A stretch of 12,046 nt of DNA, from contig RBNI01005846.1 in NCBI GenBank assembly GCA_003990745.1, forward strand, positions 1 to 12,046, written 5' to 3'. Shown here one piece after another: positions 1 to 7,995 of the stretch (its first letter is position 1; each line of letters begins with the position of its first letter). Below the pieces are notes generated by a model, which did not search any database, was not told the DNA's origin, and worked only from the letters and a program-made list of their open reading frames with translations. Made by a program: the position numbers and the translations under genes. This DNA is from Jimgerdemannia flammicorona (lineage: Eukaryota > Mucoromycota > Endogonomycetes > Endogonales > Endogonaceae).

Positions 1-378
1 AAGCTCAGAGGGCCCCACCACAGGCACCGAATAACCTGCAGGTAACCTACACTGGCACTTGACGCCCAAGGTCGGCCAACACCCTACGTAGCCCGTGACA
101 CACCAGAGATGACACCTTGTTGACGACAGCAAAAGGAAGAAAGCGCCGCACCAAAATGGGTACACCCCAGACACAGCCAGAGGCATCAGAAACTGCGAAA
201 AAGTGAAGAAGACACCGATCGGACACTGATAAAGAGGCAACTCATCACCATTGCCCTCATCCCACCATGCCCATACAGGCACAGCAAACCAACCTGAGGT
301 AGAGGGGGTAATAATAGGGGAAAGGGGACTCGGAAGGTTGCCTACCAAACCTTGTGACCGGTAAGGTAGCAGAGAAAA
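1..378 (-). repeat. Dispersed repeat shared with 10227-10605 (element A copy)
   Basis: The two copies align in the same orientation from the left edge to about 378. Shared landmarks include CGCACCAAAATGGGTACACC, the ACTGATAAAG tract before GGCAACTCATCACCATTGCC, and GTAGAGGGGGTAATAATAGG. Differences are mostly C/T and G/A changes plus short indels. Homology stops just after GTAGC(A/G)GAGAAA, which is where element B is truncated at its 5' end. Confidence 0.85.
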
Positions 379-1666
379 GGTGTCCCTCCAGACTCTCCTC
401 CACATCTCCTCCTCCCTTACTCACCCAGATACTCACTTCCATACCCTCAGACTTCTCAACATCCCCAGCCTTCATCTTCACCCTATCCTCCATATTTACC
501 AGTAGCTCCCTCTGCCTCCAGAATCCTTAAGCCCTCTCCCACTGCCTCTTGTATGAATATGCTTCTCATCAATAATCTCCAGATGTATCGACTCCACATA
601 CAACTTCCAGGCCTTCGTCCTCTACTCAACAGCCCCACTCAGCTCCTCCAGAGCCTCCAACAAGTCCTCCTCCTCCTCCTCACTCCCTTTCACCCTTGAC
701 ACCTTGCAGACAAATGTCCCCCACATCAACACTGAAGGCCAGCCACTTGTCTTCTCTATGGCCTTTCTCCCAGCCAGTCTAATCCTGATATCTACATTGC
801 CTATCCTGAAGGTGGTCCCCTCTTACATCTGAAAGCTGATATCAACCACATTGCTATACTTCACCATCACCTCCTCCACCCTACTCCTCGTCTTCTCCTT
901 TGTCACCATAGATACCACACCCCCTTCACTAGCAAATGCACCACCCTGGGGTCCCACCTCAAGTACTGCACTATAGGGACCACCACCTCCCCTATGGCCA
1001 CTCCAGTCTTCATCATCTCTTCTAATGGGCCTGCCTCTTCAAAGCCCACCTCCACTCCCTCCAACCCTTTCAGAAACTTTACTGAGGCTGCTTCAGCCAC
1101 CTGCTCTGAAATAAGCTCCAGCACCATTCTTGCTATCACTGCCAAGCCCCTGAAGCACATGGTTGCCATGAACTCCAAAATTGACTTCTTGAGTAATGGC
1201 ACTACTGCCAGCCCCATTACACCATCAGCCAGGTCCTGCTTCCACTTTGGGCCCATCTGCCTAGCCCTCCCATCAACAGTCACATCTGGATTTTTTTCCA
1301 GATTCCCAGTCATGCCACCATCAGCAGTCCCACCACTACTCCCAGTAGTCACCTCACCAGCCCTACTCCCACCAGCTGAGGTCCAGCCCCTCCAGCTTTC
1401 CCAACCTTCTGCTTCCCCTTCTCTCCTGCCTGCCTGCCATGAGTACCCATCAGCCAACCACTAGCCCACAGCATATCTGCAAAGCTCCTTCCCTTCTGCC
1501 CACCAGCCCCACCACCAGCACCACTTCCACTACCCGAGCTGCCCTGCCCACTCAGGCCACTGAAAGACCCCATTCTGAGTTCATACCCTCATCCAACATG
1601 TTGCCAGTCAAAGGCCCCAGGTCCACCTGACCTAGTATATACGTCTGCTTGTTTGCTGGTTGACAT
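245..1666 (-). pseudogene. Degenerate gag-like (ORF1-like) reading frame of element A
   Basis: The most likely start is the ATG at 1664-1666 (peptide MSTSKQADVYTRSGG). The frame reads through one TGA at 1589-1591 into a Gly/Ser-rich low-complexity stretch and the segment GRSFADMLWASGWL near 1470. It then shifts to a second frame (about 1450-905), a third (about 909-480, with two stops and an acidic run SEEEEEDLLEALEEL), and a fourth that ends at 257, or at 245 where B shares the stop. That makes about 470 codons in all. The layout of a Gly/Ser-rich N-terminus, basic and acidic helical segments and no enzymatic motif resembles the first ORF of LINE-type elements; this is inference, as I recognise no specific domain. 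I see no CCHC knuckle, endonuclease or RT motif. The opposite-strand ORF at 994-1464 is a shadow of this frame. Confidence 0.4.
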
Positions 1667-2186
1667 TGCCTTAATACCTTTCTCCAATAAATGACTTGAA
1701 AGTGTGTTGTAAAAGTGTGTGTAATGTGAACTGTAGCAGAGAAAGGTGTGGTTTGACCATATCACTCTCATTAAGAGTATGTGTATGATTTGGAGTATTA
1801 TCAGCAAATCTCTCAATATATACTATTTATATTTCAGCTATAATTGTGGTTCTGATTTTTGCAAAACATATATCTGAATCACAAATTGTTATCTTTCATC
1901 ATTTTTTATTTGCAACTCCTTCTTGACAAGTGCTAGACTCCTGATATTTGTTAAGACAACAAATCCAAATTTTGATCTGATTACTATTTATCTGTTTGCT
2001 TTTAGTAAAAGATGTCCAGACATTTGATACATAAGCCTATTGATTGTCAAATTCATTTATTGAAAGCTGGAATGAATGCTGTACATAAAAAAACTGTATT
2101 TATATTTCCTTCATTGTTAATGTAGTTACCATTATGAGATGGTAAACTGCTGGGTATGACAATGGGATGATGAACTGCTTGGCAAG
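1667..2186. other. AT-rich stretch with no recognisable feature
   Basis: About 520 bp of AT-rich sequence between element A and the minisatellite. I find no coherent long reading frame, RNA gene or repeat. Part of it could be the 5' UTR of element A or the original flanking DNA. Confidence 0.5.
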
Positions 2187-3815
2187 AGAGAGGAGGTTTG
2201 GATGGCAATAGGGGAGGAGATTCTGATGTGGCAGAGAGGAGGTTCAGATGGTGATAAGGAGGTTTGGATGGTGATAAGGAGGTTCAAATGGTGACAGGGA
2301 GGAGGTTTGGATGGTGATAGAGAGGAGATTCAAATAGTGATGGGGAGGAAGTTCAGAAAGTGACAGGGAGGAGATTTGGATAGTAATGGGGAGGAGGTTC
2401 AGATGGTGATGGGGAGGAAGTTCAGATGGTGACAGGGAGGAGATTCAGATGGCAATAGAGAGGAGGTTCAGATAGTGATAGAGAGAGAGTAGTGATGTGG
2501 AGGAGGTCCAGATGGTGATGGGGAGGAGGTTTGGATGGCAAGGGGAAGAAGGTTTGGGTGGTGACAGGGAGGAGGTTCAGATGGTGAAGAGAAGGTTCAG
2601 ATGGTGATATGGAGGAAGTTCAGATAGTGACAGAGAGGAGGTTTGGGTGGTGACAGGGAGGAGTTTCAGGTGACAATGGGGAGGAGTTTCAGGTGGCAAT
2701 GGGGAGGAGGTTCTGATAGTAATGGAGAGGAGGTTCAGATAGTAATGGTGAGGAGGTTCAGATGGCAATGGAAAGGAGATTCAGATGGTGACAGAGAGGA
2801 GGTTTGGGTGGCAACAGAGAGGAGTTTCAGATAGTAATGGGGAGGGGGTTCTGATGGCAATGGGGAGGAGGTTCAGATAGCAATGGAGAGGAGGCTCAGA
2901 TGGTAATAGAGAGGAGATTCAGATGGCAACAGAGAGGAGGTTTGGATGGCAATAGGGAGGAGGTTCATATGGTGATGGGGAGGAGGTTCAGATGGTAATA
3001 CAGAGGAGGTTCGGATGGCAATGGAGAGAAAGTTCAAATAGTGACAGGGAGGAGGCCCAGACAGCAATGGGGAGGAGGTTCAGATAGCAATAGGGAGGGG
3101 ATGGCTATGGGGAGAAGGTTGGGATAGTGATGGGGAGGTTCAGATAGTAACAGGGAGGAAGTTCGGATGGCAGTAAAGAGGAAGTTCAGATGGTGACAGA
3201 GAGGAGGTCCAGATGGCAATGGGGAGGAGATTCAGATAGAAACAGAGAGGAGGTTCAGATGGCAAGGGGGAGGAGGTTCAGATGGCAATGAGAGGGGATG
3301 TCAATGGAGAGGAGGTTCAGATAGTGATGGGGAGGAGGTTCTGATGGTGATGGAGAGGAGGTTTAGATGGCGACAGAATGGCAATGTTTGGATGGTGACA
3401 GGGAGGAGGATCAGATGACAATGGGGAGGAGGTTTGGATGACAGCAGGGAGGACAGCAGGGGGGAGATTCGAATGGTAATGGAGGAGGTTCAGATGGTGA
3501 TGGGGAAGAGGTTCTGATGGCAACAGGGAAGAGGTTTGGATAACAACAGAGAGGGTTCAGATGGCAATAGAGAGGAGGTGCAGATGACATTAGAGAAGAG
3601 GTTCAGATGATTACAGAGGAGGGGAGGTTCAGATGATGAGGGAGAGTAGATTTGGGTGAGGACAGTGAGGAGAAGATTTAGGTGAGTGGGAGGAGGAGGT
3701 TCAGATGGTGAGGGGGGAGGAGGAGGAGGTTCAGATGGTGAGGGGGGAGGAGGAGGAGGTTTGGACAATGAGGGAGAGGAGATTTAGGAGGAGAGGTTCA
3801 GGTGGGTTGGGGGAG
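2187..3815. repeat. 23-bp minisatellite array, roughly 70 units
   Basis: A direct tandem array with a 23-bp period whose unit is GGTTCAGATGG followed by TGATGGGGAGGA. Common variants are TTTGGATGG for TTCAGATGG, ATAG for ATGG, CAA for TGA, and CAG or TAG in place of TGG. Units are diverged by single-base changes, mostly transitions, and the array loses strict register in places, for example 3095-3140 and 3360-3480. The plus strand is strongly purine-rich and the minus strand correspondingly C/T-rich. Because 23 is not a multiple of 3, each reading frame repeats every 69 bp. This explains the spurious minus-strand ORFs rich in Pro, Leu and Ser, so I call no protein here. Confidence 0.93.
3691..3760. 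repeat. Perfect 30-bp direct duplication at the end of the minisatellite
   Basis: Positions 3691-3720 and 3721-3750 are identical, and 3751-3760 begins a third copy. The unit starts AGGAGGAGGTTCAGATGG and ends GAGGGGGGAGG. Perfect identity inside an otherwise diverged array indicates recent local expansion. The G-run density makes the plus strand a plausible G-quadruplex former. Confidence 0.9.
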
Positions 3816-4034
3816 TGAGCAATAATAGATGGATTGTAGCTGTTTATAGTGATGGTTGAAGGAGAGAGAACAAGTGAATATGCATGTTGGGGAGCCACCC
3901 AAGGATAGATGTATAGAAGGTAGATATTAAATTTTATGTAAGGGAAGAATTCAAATAAAAGAGGTCAATGACTAAAAATATATGTGAATATATTAGAGAT
4001 ATATTACCATTTATCTCAAATAGGTTAAATAGGT
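3816..4034. other. AT-rich spacer before the LTR
   Basis: About 220 bp of AT-rich sequence with no reading frame or RNA gene that I can support. It contains a short direct repeat, AATAGGTTAAATAGGTT, immediately before the proposed LTR start. The five bases at 4030-4034 (TAGGT) would be one half of the gypsy target-site duplication if the LTR start is right. Confidence 0.4.
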
Positions 4035-4152
4035 TGTGATGTCATACTCCACTTGAGATGACCCTTCTGTGTGATGATCTTAAGGTAACAATCTTAGTGG
4101 TATTTCTTATACAGATTTGGCAGGCAATTCAGAAAACTCAGTTAGGTGGATA

Positions 4153-4319
4153 ATTCAGATAACTTGGATAACTCAGATAACTCAGATGAGGTGGATTCTT
4201 TCTAAATTAACAGGTTTTCTAGGAATAACAGATAACTTGTTGATTCAGATAACTCAAATAATGTAGATATGTTGCAGATTCTTCCTAAATCAGCTCTTCT
4301 GGAAATATCAGATAACTTG
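4153..4319 (+). repeat. Diverged tandem repeat inside the LTR (two units of about 80 bp)
   Basis: Unit 1 (4153-4239) and unit 2 (4243-4319) both start ATTCAGATAACT and end CAGATAACTTG, with a matching middle (GATTCTTTCTAAAT against GATTCTTCCTAAAT). Unit 1 has an extra ten-base GATAACTCA-type repeat. Such arrays in U3 often hold transcription-factor sites; that role is inference. Confidence 0.7.
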
Positions 4320-4367
4320 AATTCTTGACAAGTTATGTCAAAGACTGGCTTCATTTGCACAGGATTA

Positions 4368-4410
4368 CATCAACAGACTGGCTCTACTGTAAAGTTGCAT
4401 CAACAGACTG
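4368..4410 (+). repeat. Short direct repeat CATCAACAGACTG in the LTR
   Basis: The 13-mer CATCAACAGACTG occurs exactly at 4368-4380 and again at 4398-4410, a 30-bp offset, with similar flanking bases (ATTACATC and GTTGCATC). A weaker relative, AAAGACTGGCTT, lies just upstream near 4340. Confidence 0.7.
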
Positions 4411-5186
4411 ACTTATGACAAGGATCAGGCTCTCTGAGAATGGCAAACTTCTTACAAATGGCATCTTTTCCTTAAGTGGTAGAGTTCTCTTAAATGGCAG
4501 TGAAATTCTTCACTCAAACTTTAGTGGCAAATCTTCAGGCAATATTTGTATCAGATAGTAGACCAGAGTGGAAAATAGCTCACAATCTCTTAGTAGTGGC
4601 TATAGAGCAGGTGTTTCTCCTAAGTGTTGCAATTCAATTCCTTTAGGATCAAGTGACTTTTGACAGATATATCCCTCAAAGTATAGTAGGCAGACTTGTC
4701 TTTTGCTTCGATTTTTGGACTCTTCTTTGTATTGAAAAGTAAACTGAAGTTGAAATGTATTCTGAATTTCCGACTGAGGTTTATTTACTCTTATCTCTGA
4801 GGTATTTTATATAGTTGTGGTTGCTATCTGGTTACTATATTGCTAATTATAGATTTCTATCTATGGTAGGTATACCTGTATAGTACAGTGTACCAGACCA
4901 GTATAGGTAAACATACTGTTTCTAATATCTCTGGCTAATTATTATGATGGTAGAACCAAATTTGGAAGAAGGAAATAGGGAATAGATATTTGATTGCCAC
5001 CAGTCCCAAATTAATATAGCCTTATAGTTAGCAGTCCTTGATTTTGACAATTTCTAAATATTTCAAAAGATTTGAAATTGAAGACCCAATATAGTATAGT
5101 ATTTTAACAATGTCAAAATATTTCAATACTTTCGAAATGACTCATAACTTAGCCACATACTTAGTAGCAGAATTAATATACAAACT

Positions 5187-5196
5187 TATATAAATA
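5187..5196 (+). promoter_or_regulatory. TATA box of the LTR promoter (TATATAAATA)
   Basis: A TATATAAATA sequence lies about 200 bp before the proposed LTR end and about 325 bp before the gag ATG. A TATA box followed shortly by AATAAA is the usual U3/R arrangement of an LTR. The surroundings are AT-rich, so the match alone is weak; position within the LTR is the main support. Confidence 0.45.
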
Positions 5197-5214
5197 ACTC
5201 AGTATCTTAGAGTG

Positions 5215-5220
5215 AATAAA
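5215..5220 (+). promoter_or_regulatory. AATAAA polyadenylation signal in the LTR
   Basis: The hexamer AATAAA lies 19 bp downstream of the TATA box. In an LTR this signal serves the 3' copy and lies near the start of R. Chance occurrence is possible in AT-rich DNA. Confidence 0.35.
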
Positions 5221-5403
5221 CCTCAGATTGAAATAGTTCAAAAGCAAAGAGATAGTAAAGGAACTAGTAAGCCTACAGGCAGATACACTTTGAGCTCACC
5301 CACTCCTGCATCCCAAGGACTCTGCAGAGTCAAAGAAGATCAAGTTTTCAAGATATAGAAATCTGACATACTTCCAAGATTAAGCATCTGCTACATTACA
5401 ACT

Positions 5404-5416
5404 TAGTGCCTATTGG
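5404..5416 (+). other. Candidate primer-binding site, degenerate
   Basis: TAGTGCCTATTGG follows the proposed LTR end after three bases. A tRNA-type primer-binding site normally starts TGG, the complement of the tRNA CCA end. Here it would start TGG only if the first G-to-A change is reversed, the kind of transition that dominates this element. I do not name the tRNA. Confidence 0.4.
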
Positions 5417-5511
5417 CTAGTGATTCAAGATAAATCCCTCACTTTCAAGCTGAACAATGAACAACTACCACCCAAACAACCATACAAATTGAATCAAGAC
5501 ATCCAGACAAG

Positions 5512-6723
5512 ATGGATATGAGACCACCAGCATTCTACAGCTATACTTCAGATAAGTCAATCATCACCTTCATTGATGATTTTGAGCAATATGCTGCTGT
5601 AAGGGGCCTGACAGTAAGACAGCAAGTAAACTTCATGCCCTTCAGTCTCTGAGAACCAGCAAGAGCAGCATTCACAGCTGCAACCTATGTAGGAAATAAT
5701 GATGATGCTATGCTAGCAGTATGAAAGACCTGGCTCCAAGCTACATACTGAATAGATGAGATCAAGCAGGTACTGAAGGATCAGCTCAATACAATATGTT
5801 AAGAAATGAGTGAGGATTCAATCACATTCTACACCAGAATCTGATATCAGATAATTCTTGCAGATTATGCTGCCACTATCAGAGATCAAGTAGCTGAAGC
5901 AACCTTTATGAAAGGAATCTACCCAGAGATAGCCCTGGCTATCCACTCATCACCAATAGTCCTGGATCTGATACAGAAGGTCACCTATGTCCAGTGATAC
6001 TGGATAGCCAGAAATCCACAAGACTATATAATGGAGAGAGTCACTGGAGTCAGAATTGAAGTACTTAAGGCAACTAGTATGATCCCTACTATAGTGATCA
6101 ATCAAAACACACCTCAACCAAGAGCCACTGAACAACAGAGAAATAGTGACCCTATGGAGGAACTTGCCAAGCAGTTTGCTAAAATAACTGCCCATCTAGG
6201 AGATTTGGTAAAGGAAATCAGAGGAAGAGACTGCCACCCTATTCAGAAGTTTGCTATCATCTTAGACAAAAAGAGAGATATCTGCTACACTTGTGGAGAA
6301 GAGGACTACTACTTATATAAATATATGAGTGAAATCATACTCAACGTATAGCCAAGCAATGCTACTCAAAATAAGGAACAGGCCAACATCATTACCTTTG
6401 AAGAAATTGGAGAGTCTGACAAAGAGGAGTGGGCAGCCTATCCTGTACAGACTACTAAGAAGGATGTCTACAAAGAACCTTACAAGAGACCACCAGGAAG
6501 ACCAAAGAACCCAGTGGAGAAGCAGATGGAGACTGCTATAGAAAGTCAAGGTGAAGAAACAGATCAATATATGGAGCTAGAACAGACTGTTCAAGATATC
6601 ATCCAAGGAATCACTCCAGTCAGTAAAGGAGAAAAGGAGAAGAAGCTTTGCAAAACCAAGACTCTCAAGTATGATATCTTCAAGGACCTCAGTCAACAAA
6701 AGGTCAATGCAACCTTTGGATAG
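5512..6723 (+). pseudogene. gag: gag region of the gypsy element (capsid and zinc knuckle), disrupted
   Basis: The frame opens with ATG at 5512 (MDMRPPAFYSYTSDKS), 111 bp after the proposed LTR end; a second ATG at 5518 is in frame. About 400 codons follow in one frame, broken by at least eight stops (first in MPFSL-stop-EPARAAF). The Trp- and Leu-rich helical stretch around 5640-5960 resembles a retrotransposon gag capsid domain, by pattern only. A C-C-H-C knuckle lies at 6283-6324: the two Cys (6283, 6292) remain, but the expected His and final Cys are both Tyr codons (6307, 6322), each one C-to-T or G-to-A change away. The product would have been the structural protein of cytoplasmic virus-like particles, with the knuckle binding element RNA. 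After the knuckle comes a charged linker (6360-6720) with no known domain. Confidence 0.78.
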
Positions 6724-6849
6724 CTAGCAGAAATACCTACATTCAGATAGCAAATGAGATATGGACTTGCCACAGCAACCAAGGAACAAGGATGAAAGAT
6801 AACTGAGACCAACAATGTGCAAGAAGACTCAGGAGAAGAAAGTAAAGAT

Positions 6850-7230
6850 AACCATAAGACCTCTGCTTATGCAACTTGTCAAATCAAGGATAGAGTCTTC
6901 AAGGCTATCATTGATACAGGAGCAGGAGGATGCCTTCTTAGCAAGAAAGCAGCAGACTGCCTAGGTTGAGAAATTGAAAAAGCAATCAAATTGGTATTTG
7001 TTACAGCAGATAGTACAAGAGTCACACCTCTGGGAAAGATCTGAGATATTTCCATTAAGTTCAGAGGAGTAACTATTCCAGTGGATGTAATTGTGACCAA
7101 TGCAACCAACTATGACATCCCCATTGGCAATCAATGGCTTCACAAAGCTAAGGCAGTAATTGATCTGAATGCTCAGAAGATGCAGATCATCTACCATGGA
7201 CAGAAGATGCTAATTCCCATCAATGTCAAC
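6850..7230 (+). pseudogene. Aspartic protease (retropepsin) domain of pol
   Basis: The catalytic motif DTGA is at 6913-6924 within VFKAIIDTGAGGCLLSKKAA, preceded by a beta-strand-like segment as in retropepsins. Further on, TNATNYDIPIGNQWLHKA (about 7096-7149) corresponds to the second conserved region with the hydrophobic-hydrophobic-Gly pattern. The domain is about 125 codons, normal for a Ty3/gypsy protease acting as a homodimer to cleave the gag-pol polyprotein. Stops interrupt it in CLG-stop-EIEK and GKI-stop-DISI; both sit where an Arg or Trp codon with one transition would restore reading. It is in the same frame as gag, so no frameshift signal is needed for pol expression. Confidence 0.85.
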
Positions 7231-7323
7231 AAAGGAGTCCTACCTGAGATGGAGAAAGAAGAGAGTGAACAAGAGGAAGCCTACATGGTGACAACTCAGA
7301 AAAAGAAGAAGAAAATCAGATAG

Positions 7324-7590
7324 ATGAGTAATGAAGACTGGTGCAAGAAGATTATGGAAGGATATACACCACAAGGAGTCTGCCCCTATGGGATCTAAAT
7401 GTACTGTAAGGAGCATGTCAATGAGTATTACCAGTGCACTAGCAAAATCAAGCAAATCTACCATTAAAGAAGAGAGAAGGCCTTTGAGAAACTAGTAAGA
7501 GAAGAAAAGAAAATAAAAGAAGAAGAGGATGACAAACCACCAGCTCTCCTTGAAGACAGTAACAATGAAGAGAAAATCAAGATCAAGATT
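7324..7590 (+). pseudogene. Cys/His-rich segment and charged linker between protease and dUTPase
   Basis: In the gag-pol frame, residues C (7342), C (7381), C (7405), H (7414) and C (7435) give the spacing C-x12-C-x7-C-x2-H-x6-C, with the last part reading MYCKEHVNEYYQC. Two stops (7396, 7468) interrupt it. A strongly charged Lys/Glu region follows (about 7470-7560, EKLVREEKKIKEEEDD), probably coiled or disordered. I do not recognise the domain. The spacing could bind zinc, which is inference. It is clearly part of the polyprotein, because frame and style are continuous with protease and dUTPase. Confidence 0.5.
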
Positions 7591-7995
7591 TGGAAAATTC
7601 ATTCTAATATAGTCTTACCAGAATACAAGTCAGAAAATGCAGCCAGAATAGATATTGCCACAGTAGAGGAAACCATACTCAAACCTCAGACAACCACCCT
7701 ACTTGCAACTGGTCTGAAGAGGACTATTTCAAAGGACCATATCAGGATCCTCAAGACATAAAGCAGTCTGGCAATGAGTGAAATCACAATTGAAGAAGGA
7801 GTCATTGATTTGGATTACATTAGAGAAATGCTACTTATTGCTAGCAACTACAATCCTATGATTCCATTCCCAATCAAGAAGAAGGACTGACTGGCACAGA
7901 TGTTGATCTTCCCAATTCTTCAGCCAAGGATCATAGAAGTCAAGAAGTTAGAGGAAATAGAAAAAGGAAGGAAAGGATTTAGATCCACAAGAAGA
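7588..7995 (+). pseudogene. dUTPase domain of pol (trimeric dUTPase family)
   Basis: About 135 codons in the gag-pol frame carry the five dUTPase motifs in order. Motif 1 is at 7639-7662 (AARIDIAT), followed by TGLK at 7708-7719. Motif 2 is at 7759-7773, a stop followed by SSLA where Arg-Ser-Ser/Gly-Leu-Ala is usual. Motif 3 is GVIDLDY at 7798-7818, with the Asp and Tyr of the active site present. Motif 4 is at 7885-7899, D-stop-LAQ where G-D-R-x-A-Q is usual. Motif 5 is at 7966-7992, GRKGFRSTR against a Gly-rich G-x-G-G-F-G-S-T-G, where two of the lost Gly are AGA codons one G-to-A change from GGA. Length matches the family. dUTPase converts dUTP to dUMP and pyrophosphate; in a retroelement it would keep uracil out of the cDNA. 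The domain lies between protease and RT and is now inactive. Confidence 0.88.

Larger units (their letters stand above)
1..1666 (-). mobile_element. Element A: LINE-like poly(A) retroelement, partial (3' end outside the window)
   Basis: This block is on the minus strand, so its 5' side is on the right. Positions 1-378 are clearly homologous, with small indels and many transitions, to 10227-10605 inside element B, which has a poly(A) tail and a target-site duplication. That homology identifies A as a member of the same family and sets its orientation. Upstream of the shared part, in the element's own direction, lies a broken gag-like reading frame (see the pseudogene entry). The rest of the 3' region, by analogy with B another 0.8 kb or so, would lie left of position 1. 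The block is GC-richer and C-rich on the plus strand compared with the AT-rich sequence starting near 1640. The 5' boundary is uncertain: I used the first ATG of the frame, so any 5' UTR would extend further right. Confidence 0.6.
4035..5400 (+). repeat. Probable 5' LTR of the gypsy element
   Basis: The proposed LTR begins TGTGATGT (4035-4042) and ends ACATTACA (5393-5400). The perfect inverted complement of the start would be ACATCACA, so the ends match except for one C-to-T change. A primer-binding-site-like sequence starts three bases after the end. The 1366-bp interval contains internal tandem repeats in the left (U3-like) part, a TATA box at 5187 and AATAAA at 5215, in the order expected for U3 and R. 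Without the second LTR for comparison, the boundaries rest on these signals only. Confidence 0.6.

Noticed and set aside
994..1464. Plus-strand ORF of 156 codons rich in Pro and Ser
   Set aside because: It is antisense to the gag-like frame of element A. Composition follows from C-rich antisense sequence and no domain is visible.
2577..3768. Minus-strand ORFs rich in Pro, Leu and Ser across the minisatellite, and the plus-strand ORF at 2643-2834
   Set aside because: They are translations of a 23-bp tandem repeat in shifting frames, with no unique sequence and no start or stop context; the C/T-rich strand simply lacks stop codons.
2187..3815. CRISPR array
   Set aside because: There are no alternating repeats and unique spacers; every base belongs to a diverged tandem unit, and the rest of the window is eukaryotic transposon DNA.
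4860..4915. Palindrome-like AGGTATACCT and CTGTATAGTACAG-type sequences in the LTR as an RNA gene or recombination site
   Set aside because: Short self-complementary stretches are expected in AT-rich LTR sequence, and no clover-leaf or conserved RNA motif is present.
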